12,432 nt of DNA from Vitreoscilla sp. (lineage in GTDB: Bacteria > Pseudomonadota > Gammaproteobacteria > Burkholderiales > Burkholderiaceae). Under the pieces are notes generated by a model. That model made no database searches. It had not been told where the DNA came from and saw nothing but the letters and a program-made list of their open reading frames with translations. This document shows, piece after piece, positions 7,841-12,432 of this stretch (position 1 is the first letter of the stretch; each line of letters opens with the position of its first letter). A program made the translations under genes and the position numbers. The DNA lies in contig JACMOG010000122.1 of the NCBI GenBank assembly GCA_014378125.1, positions 1 through 12,432 on the forward strand. Direction: 5' to 3'.

Positions 7841-7871
7841 GCCGCTGGATACAGCGGAGATGCCAGACCCC
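7828..7871. repeat. REP-like long imperfect palindrome downstream of rayT (element C)
   Basis: Two 20-nt arms surround a GATA tetraloop (7848-7851). From outside in, the pairs are GGGGTC/GACCCC, an A-A mismatch (7834/7865), GGCATC/GATGCC, a G-A mismatch (7841/7858) and CCGCTG/CAGCGG. Regularly spaced mismatches in a long stem are typical of REP elements. An alternative small stem, GCCAG-accc-CTGGC (7862-7875), overlaps its right arm. It lies between the convergent rayT and the TPR-like gene, 4 nt from the stop of the latter, so it may also shape both 3' ends. No T-tract is present. Confidence 0.68.
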
Positions 7872-7875
7872 TGGC

Positions 7876-8874
7876 TCAGCGGCCGTAGTGGACGGCGAGC
7901 GCCTCGTTGCGGCCGCGTCGATCCGAGAACCAGCGATCAAGGTAAGCGTCCTCGAACTGCGACGCCAGCGCCAGCGCGCGTGCGAGCGCGTCCGCTCGAG
8001 CCGCCTGTTCGCACAGCCGCAGGCCCATCGCCAGCTCGAGCTCGAGGAACGTACGGTCGACGTTCTCGTTGCCGTCCACGTCGTGCGCGTCGAGCAGTGC
8101 CAGCCCGGCACGCGCCTGGGCAGCTCCGGTCACGCCGTCGCCCAGCGCGTTGGCGGTCATCGTGCCCAGGTAGTGCGCGCGCTCGCGGTTGAGCCAGGTG
8201 CCGGCGCGCTCCCAGAAGCGCTGCGCATGCTGGGTAGTCAGGTGCAGCGCGGTGCGCAGGTCGGGCTGCGAGAGGTCGGCCACCGGGCGCTCCAGCAGGT
8301 CGGAGGCGATGTTGTTGGTGACGGCGCCGAAGGCGGTGTCCAGGCCCGGGCCGGGCATGGCGTGCAGCGCGGCCAGCGGCTGCAACGCCTGCAGCGTGAG
8401 GCGGCCGGCCGACTCGGCGCCTTGGCCGCTGGTGGAGGACATCACCGCGCCCAGCGTGATGAGCGCGCGGGCCTTGGCCACGGGCGTGTCGGAACTGGCC
8501 GCGAGCGCCTGCGTCCAAGTGCGCGCCTGGTTCGAGTCGCCGGCGATCTGCGCCGCGACGGCGGCCTGGCGGAAGATGGCAGGCGTGGCGTGGATGCCCG
8601 CGCGGGCCACCAGCGCGCGCTGGGCCGCCAGCGCCTCGGCCCACAGGTCGAACTTCTCGCCCAGCACGTGATCGATCAGGAAGGCCAGCCTCGGCAGCCG
8701 TCCCACCGAGACCGTGGCCACGTCGAGGCCGCGCAGCAGCTCCATGGCGCGCTGCGGCTCGTCGTCGTGGATCGGATCGATCTGCGCCAGGAGCGCGTCG
8801 CCGTCGATCGCTAGGGTGGAAACGGAGGAGTCGCTCATGGTCCGGGCAGGCAGCGCGGCGCTGTGATCAGACAT
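7876..8874 (-). CDS. Uncharacterised all-helical TPR-like protein
   Basis: This 332-residue cytoplasmic protein has no signal peptide and no membrane segment. The sequence is almost entirely predicted helix with high Ala/Leu content and paired-helix segments such as FRQAAVAAQIAGDSNQARTW, ARALITLGAVM and RTFLELELAMGLRLCEQAARA. This resembles a tetratricopeptide-type solenoid, probably a protein-protein scaffold. I do not recognise a named family. The ATG at 8874 (protein MSDHSAALPARTMSDSS) has CAGG about 6 nt upstream. A second in-frame ATG at 8838 (MSDSSVSTL) lacks a visible ribosome site, but the twelve residues between look dispensable, so either start is possible. The gene is divergent from rsmE across 58 bp and convergent with rayT. 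Confidence 0.75.
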   Translation of the reverse strand: MSDHSAALPARTMSDSSVSTLAIDGDALLAQIDPIHDDEPQRAMELLRGLDVATVSVGRLPRLAFLIDHVLGEKFDLWAEALAAQRALVARAGIHATPAIFRQAAVAAQIAGDSNQARTWTQALAASSDTPVAKARALITLGAVMSSTSGQGAESAGRLTLQALQPLAALHAMPGPGLDTAFGAVTNNIASDLLERPVADLSQPDLRTALHLTTQHAQRFWERAGTWLNRERAHYLGTMTANALGDGVTGAAQARAGLALLDAHDVDGNENVDRTFLELELAMGLRLCEQAARADALARALALASQFEDAYLDRWFSDRRGRNEALAVHYGR

Positions 8875-8883
8875 CGTACCTGA

Positions 8884-8895
8884 CCGGGTACCCGG
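8884..8895. promoter_or_regulatory. 12-bp palindrome in the divergent rsmE / TPR-like intergenic region
   Basis: CCGGGTACCCGG is a perfect palindrome inside the 58-bp gap that must hold the promoters of both divergent genes. It overlaps a second inverted repeat, GTACC-n6-GGTAC (8876-8891). It could be an operator, but the identity of any regulator is unknown, and in high-GC DNA a 12-bp palindrome can arise by chance. CACACT (8921-8926) is a weak -10-like box 6 nt before the rsmE ATG. Confidence 0.25.
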
Positions 8896-8932
8896 CGCGG
8901 AGTGCTGTTTGCGCATCGGGCACACTGGCGGG

Positions 8933-9670
8933 ATGTCCCTGCGCCTGTACGTCGAATCGCCCCTGTCCGCCGAGCTCGAGTTCGGCCTGCCCGAAGACGC
9001 CGCCCGCCACGTGCAAGTGCGCCGGCTGCAGCCGGGCGACGAGTTGCGCCTGTTCGACGGCGCGGGCGGCGAGTGGCGCGCTCGGGTCACGCGCATGGGC
9101 AAGCGCGACGTGGACGTGCGCGTGGGCGCGCACGAGGCGGTCGACCGCGAGCTGCCGTTCGACCTCGAGATCGCGCTGGGCATGCCCACCAACGAGCGCA
9201 TGGACGCGCTCATCGAGAAGGCCACCGAGCTCGGCGTGGCCGCCATCCAGCCGCTGCACACCGAGCGCTCCGTGCTTCGACTGGACGGCGACCGGGCCGC
9301 CAAGCGCGTGGCGCACTGGCAGGCCGTCGCCGTGGGTGCGAGCGAGCAGAGCGGACGCACGCGCGTGCCGTTGGTGGCGCCGGTGCGCAGCCTGGCGGCC
9401 TGGCTCGCGGCGCCGACGGAGGGGGCCCCATACGACGGCCGTTTCGTGATGAGCACCGGCACGGCGCCGGCGTTGTCGAAGACACTGGTTGCGGCGCCGC
9501 GCGGGCGCTGGCTGGCCCTGAGCGGGCCGGAGGGCGGCCTGAACGCCGACGAGGAGGCCGCGGCCGTCGCGCGCGGCTTCACGCGCGTCAGCCTCGGCAG
9601 CCTGATCCTGCGCGCCGACACAGCGCCGCTGGCGTGGCTGGCGCAGATGGCGGTCTTGTCGAGGCTTTAG
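8933..9670 (+). CDS. rsmE: 16S rRNA (uracil(1498)-N(3))-methyltransferase RsmE
   Basis: This 245-residue SPOUT (trefoil-knot) methyltransferase makes m3U1498 in helix 44 of 16S rRNA. An N-terminal PUA-like domain (about 1-70, with HVQVRRLQPGDELRLFDGAGG) precedes the knot domain. Family signatures are EKATELGV (95-102), EQSGRT (138-143), LSGPEGGLNADE (196-207) and SLGSLILRADTA (220-231). In the last motif most relatives have Glu where this protein has Asp (ADTA for the usual TETA/AETA), a conservative change in the SAM-binding knot. The start at 8933 gives MSLRLYVES; an upstream TTG at 8909 is unlikely. No Shine-Dalgarno is evident. The stop overlaps the stop of the convergent mtnN by 4 nt. 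Confidence 0.93.
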   Translation: MSLRLYVESPLSAELEFGLPEDAARHVQVRRLQPGDELRLFDGAGGEWRARVTRMGKRDVDVRVGAHEAVDRELPFDLEIALGMPTNERMDALIEKATELGVAAIQPLHTERSVLRLDGDRAAKRVAHWQAVAVGASEQSGRTRVPLVAPVRSLAAWLAAPTEGAPYDGRFVMSTGTAPALSKTLVAAPRGRWLALSGPEGGLNADEEAAAVARGFTRVSLGSLILRADTAPLAWLAQMAVLSRL

Positions 9671-10422
9671 GACCGGCGACAACGGACCCGAGGCATCTCC
9701 GCTGGAGTGCGAGCCAGCGCGGCGCGCACGATGTCGCGCGAGTACGGGGCCGCCACCTCGCGCACGAAGCGCTGGAAGTCGCCGTGGGCCGCGTCGTCGG
9801 CGCGATCGGAGATCGTGCGCACGACGGCGAACGGGCGCTCGAAGTCGTGGCAGACCTGGGCCACGGCGGCGCCCTCCATCTCCACGGCCAGCGCGTCGGG
9901 CAGCAACGAACGCAGCGCGTCGCTCTCGGCGTGCGTGGCCACGAAGCGGTCGCCGCTGACCACCAGGCCCCGGTGCAACGTGGCCGCCTGCGCATGGGCG
10001 CGGGTGCCCGCCAGCGCGCGGCCGGCCTGCGCGAGTCGCTCGCTCCAGTGCGCGTCGGCGTCGAAGCGCGCGCGGCCGGTGAGCGGCACCTCCCAGCGAG
10101 GAAACAGCGGCTCGGCGTTCATGTCGTGCTGCAGCAGCGTGCTCGCGACGACGATGTCGCCCACGCGCACGTCGGCGCCCAGGCCACCGGCCACGCCGGT
10201 GAACAGCAGCGCGCGGGCATCGAACGCGTCGAGCAGCACGGCGGTGGTGATGGCCGCGGCCACCTTGCCGATGCCGCAGCGCACCAGGATCACGGCGTGG
10301 CCGTCGAGGCGGCCGAAGTGGAAGTCGCGGCCGGCGCGCCGCTCGGTTCGCAGGTCGGCGAGGCACGGCCGCAGCGCGGCGATCTCCTCGTGCATCGCGC
10401 CGACGATGGCCAGCCGCGTCAT
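9667..10422 (-). CDS. mtnN: 5'-methylthioadenosine/S-adenosylhomocysteine nucleosidase
   Basis: This 251-residue protein of the PNP/UDP phosphorylase fold splits adenine from methylthioadenosine and S-adenosylhomocysteine, by-products of SAM use. Hallmarks are AIVGAMHEEI (catalytic Glu at 12-13), RCGIGKVAAA, FTGVAGG, the substrate-binding VEMEGAAV (180-187) and the catalytic Asp D206 in TISDRAD. It is about 20 residues longer than E. coli MTAN, partly from an Arg-rich C-terminal tail (ARTPAEMPRVRCRRS) that runs into the rsmE stop region. It begins 15 nt after the 161-aa gene and is probably cotranscribed with it and fadD. A hopanoid-type or generic nucleoside phosphorylase is the main alternative, but the VEMEG and SDRAD motifs favour MTAN. 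Confidence 0.85.
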   Translation of the reverse strand: MTRLAIVGAMHEEIAALRPCLADLRTERRAGRDFHFGRLDGHAVILVRCGIGKVAAAITTAVLLDAFDARALLFTGVAGGLGADVRVGDIVVASTLLQHDMNAEPLFPRWEVPLTGRARFDADAHWSERLAQAGRALAGTRAHAQAATLHRGLVVSGDRFVATHAESDALRSLLPDALAVEMEGAAVAQVCHDFERPFAVVRTISDRADDAAHGDFQRFVREVAAPYSRDIVRAALARTPAEMPRVRCRRS

Positions 10423-10437
10423 GCGTTCACGCAGCCG

Positions 10438-10923
10438 TCATTCGGTGGCGCCCAGCTGCTTGCGGAAGCGCGCGGCCGATTCCTCGCCGTGCGCCTTGCG
10501 GAGCTGCTCGACGAAGTCGAGCGCGACGACCTGCATGCCGGCCAGGTCGGAGCAGCCTTCGATCTTGAGGATCAGGCGATAACCCTTGATGAGCCCGAAG
10601 CGCTCCTTGGCCTCGTGGGTGAGCAGCGTGTAGAGCGCGTCGTAGGTCCAGTCGCGCACCGCCACGTCCACCGGGATGCGCTGGTACACCACCTTGGCGC
10701 CGACGCCGTCCCTGGGCGCGATGAGCTTGGCGGCCAGCAGCACGTCGAGGTCGCCGGACGTGCTGCCGTTGACCTTGCCGATCCACGCGTCGCCGGTGCA
10801 CGAGGCATCGATCACCATCAGCAGATTGCGTGCGGGACGCGAGAGCTTGATGCTGTGCGCGCGGAACTCAGCCTTGCCGGCGTCGGTGCGGACGTAGGCC
10901 TCCGCATGGGTCGTGGTCATCAT
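10438..10923 (-). CDS. Conserved hypothetical protein (161 aa) between fadD and mtnN
   Basis: This 161-residue soluble protein has no signal or membrane segment. The N-terminus (AYVRTDAGKAEFRAHSIKLSRPARNLLMVIDASC) resembles short uncharacterised Burkholderiales proteins that pair a 'R-T-x-A-G' start with 'L-S-R-x-A-R-N-L-L-x-x-I-D'. A winged-helix-like N-terminal half (about 15-80, ending LLAAKLIAPRDG) and a helical C-terminal half are plausible. No catalytic motif is seen. ATG 10923 has AGGGA 6 nt upstream; the adjacent ATG at 10920 is 9 nt away. It lies 32 nt after the fadD stop and 15 nt before mtnN, so it is very likely the middle gene of a three-gene operon. Function unknown. Confidence 0.75.
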   Translation of the reverse strand: MMTTTHAEAYVRTDAGKAEFRAHSIKLSRPARNLLMVIDASCTGDAWIGKVNGSTSGDLDVLLAAKLIAPRDGVGAKVVYQRIPVDVAVRDWTYDALYTLLTHEAKERFGLIKGYRLILKIEGCSDLAGMQVVALDFVEQLRKAHGEESAARFRKQLGATE

Positions 10924-10955
10924 CGTCTGTCCCTGCTGGCCGGGCGGCCATGTGT

Positions 10956-12432
10956 CTAAGGTTTTCTGCCGTCCCGCAGCTCGCGCCGCAGGATCTTCCC
11001 TACATTGGTTTTCGGCAGATCAGAACGGAATTCAACGACCTTGGGGCGTTTGTAACCGGTAAGATTTGTTTCACACCACGCGCGCACGTCGGCCTCGGTG
11101 AGCGCCGGATCCTTCTTGACGATGACGATCTTGACGGCCTCGCCCTGCTTCGCATCGAGGATGCCGACGGCCGCGCACTCGAGCACGCCGGGCAGCAGCG
11201 CCACGACGTCCTCCACCTCGTTCGGATACACGTTGAAGCCCGACACCAGGATCATGTCCTTCTTGCGGTCGACGATCTTGAAGTAACCGCGTTCGTCGAC
11301 CTCGCCGATGTCGCCGGTGCGAAAGAAGCCGTCGGCGGTCATCACCTTGGCGGTCTCGTCGGGGCGCTGCCAGTAGCCGGCCATCACCTGCGGGCCGCGG
11401 ATCGCGATCTCGCCGCGCTCGCCGGGATCCATCTCGTTGCCGTCGTCGTCCAGCAGCACCACGTCGGTGTCGGGCATGGGCATGCCGATGGTGCCGCTGT
11501 AGGCGGAGGTGTCCACCGGGTTGCAGGTGGCCGCGGGCGAGGTCTCCGACAGGCCATAGCCCTCGCAGATGGGGCAGCCCGTCCTCTGCAGCCACAGCTG
11601 CGCCGTGGCCTGCTGCACGGCCATGCCGCCGCCCACCGACAACACGAGCGTCGACCAGTCGACCTTGTCGAAATCGGGATGGTTGGCCATCGCATTGAAC
11701 AGCGTGTTGACGGCCGGCAGGCTGTGGAACGGCTGGCGCCGCAGGTCCTTGAACATCGCCGGGATGTCGCGCGGATTGGCGACGAGGATGTTGCAGCCGC
11801 CCATGCGCAGCCCCAGCATCATGTTCGTGTTGAAGCCGAAGATGTGATACAGCGGCAGCGCGCAGAGGGTGACCACCTGGTCACCCGACTTCACCTTCTT
11901 CATCGCCGGTTGGTACCAGGCCTCCGGCTGCAGCACGTTGGCCACCAGGTTGCGATGCAGCAGCACTGCGCCCTTGCTCACGCCGGTGGTGCCGCCGGTG
12001 TACTGCAGCACCGCCGCGTCCTCCGCGCCCACCTTGGCCGGCGTGAACGTGGCGCGGCGGCCGATGGCGATCGCGTCGTTGAAGCGCACGGCGCCGGGCA
12101 GGTCGAACGCCGGCACCATCTTCTTCACGTTGCGCACCACGTAGTTGACGATGCTGCCCTTGACCAGGCCCAGCAGGTCGCCCATGGACGCGAGGATGAT
12201 CTTCTTCGTGGGCACGTCCTTCAGCACGTGCTGCAGCGTGGTGGCGAAGTTCTCGATGATGACGATGGCCTTGGCGCCCGAGTCCTTCAGTTGGTGCTCG
12301 AGCTCGCGCGGCGTGTACAGCGGGTTGACGTTGACCACCACCAGGCCTGCGCGCAGCAGGCCGGCCACCACCACCGGATATTGCGGCACGTTGGGCAGCA
12401 TGACCGCCACGCGGTCGCCGGGGGCGAAGCCC
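10956..12432 (-). CDS. fadD: Long-chain fatty-acid--CoA ligase FadD, N-terminus outside window
   Basis: About 491 C-terminal residues are visible, and the frame is open at the window edge (GFAPGDRVAVMLPNVPQYPV). FadD activates fatty acids to acyl-CoA through an acyl-adenylate for beta-oxidation or lipid synthesis. ANL-superfamily motifs are complete: the phosphate loop YTGGTTGVSKGA (about 11968-12003), the A5-type YGLSETSP (about 11540-11565), RTGDIGE, the hinge DRKKDMILVSGFNVYPNEVE (about 11213-11272) and the catalytic-lysine region PKTNVGKILRREL (about 10978-11016). YGLSETSP and the YPNEVE segment fit long-chain ligases best. The last 80 bp or so of coding sequence has strikingly low GC compared with the rest of the gene. 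Downstream on the same strand are the 161-aa gene and mtnN. Confidence 0.95.
   Translation of the reverse strand, partial: GFAPGDRVAVMLPNVPQYPVVVAGLLRAGLVVVNVNPLYTPRELEHQLKDSGAKAIVIIENFATTLQHVLKDVPTKKIILASMGDLLGLVKGSIVNYVVRNVKKMVPAFDLPGAVRFNDAIAIGRRATFTPAKVGAEDAAVLQYTGGTTGVSKGAVLLHRNLVANVLQPEAWYQPAMKKVKSGDQVVTLCALPLYHIFGFNTNMMLGLRMGGCNILVANPRDIPAMFKDLRRQPFHSLPAVNTLFNAMANHPDFDKVDWSTLVLSVGGGMAVQQATAQLWLQRTGCPICEGYGLSETSPAATCNPVDTSAYSGTIGMPMPDTDVVLLDDDGNEMDPGERGEIAIRGPQVMAGYWQRPDETAKVMTADGFFRTGDIGEVDERGYFKIVDRKKDMILVSGFNVYPNEVEDVVALLPGVLECAAVGILDAKQGEAVKIVIVKKDPALTEADVRAWCETNLTGYKRPKVVEFRSDLPKTNVGKILRRELRDGRKP

Noticed and set aside
8875..9621. N-terminal extension of the minus-strand TPR-like frame across rsmE
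   Set aside because: The frame stays open upstream by chance, but the extension is antisense to the clear rsmE gene. The protein-like sequence starts at 8874.
8902..10959. 685-codon plus-strand frame covering rsmE, mtnN and the 161-aa gene
   Set aside because: It runs out of frame over rsmE and antisense to mtnN, both with full catalytic motifs. Its translation is Arg/Gly/Ala-rich low-complexity sequence.

Overview
The window looks like a piece of chromosome from a high-GC betaproteobacterium, most likely order Burkholderiales and possibly the Rubrivivax/Leptothrix-like group. This is inferred from protein sequence character, a strong G/C bias at third codon positions, and gene neighbourhoods. 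Nearly all of it is housekeeping DNA. One small accessory spot, at about 6.97-7.88 kb, is built around a REP-associated tyrosine transposase (RAYT).

Layout, left to right. Positions 2-1969 (+): the 3' part of a SPOR-domain (FtsN-like) cell-division protein, then two tandem dsbA paralogues for periplasmic disulfide formation. Positions 2115-6371 (+): a tightly packed run lptA-lptB-rpoN-rlmL-like (4-nt overlap, 16-nt gap, 0-nt gap). It joins lipopolysaccharide export, sigma-54 and a 23S rRNA methyltransferase. A TAGAAT -10-like box precedes lptA. Positions 6372-6501: a leader with several hairpins, followed by a small exported helical protein of unknown function (6502-6972). Positions 6973-7875: a rayT gene with a REP-like hairpin on each side, plus a 20-bp tandem array. 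Positions 7876-8874 (-): an uncharacterised all-helical, TPR-like protein. Positions 8933-9670 (+): rsmE (16S rRNA m3U1498 methyltransferase), whose stop codon interlocks with that of the convergent mtnN. Positions 9667-12432 (-): an apparent operon fadD (N-terminus outside the window) - unknown 161-aa protein - mtnN.

The most distinctive signal is the REP/RAYT unit. Three hairpins (524-551, 6980-7008, 7828-7871) share one architecture: a 6-bp outer stem GGGG(T/C)C, a seventh position that is often unpaired, then GGC/GCC. Two of them bracket rayT at nearly equal distances, and the third lies 6.4 kb away between housekeeping genes. Next to the downstream hairpin, a 20-bp unit is tandemly triplicated, and its last copy forms the hairpin's left arm. 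I see no defence system, prophage, CRISPR array, tRNA or rRNA gene.

Other points of interest are a divergent second DsbA with a different cis-proline loop, twin-arginine-like signals on both DsbAs, an rpoN neighbourhood that differs from the usual proteobacterial one, and an 80-bp low-GC patch inside the 3' end of fadD.
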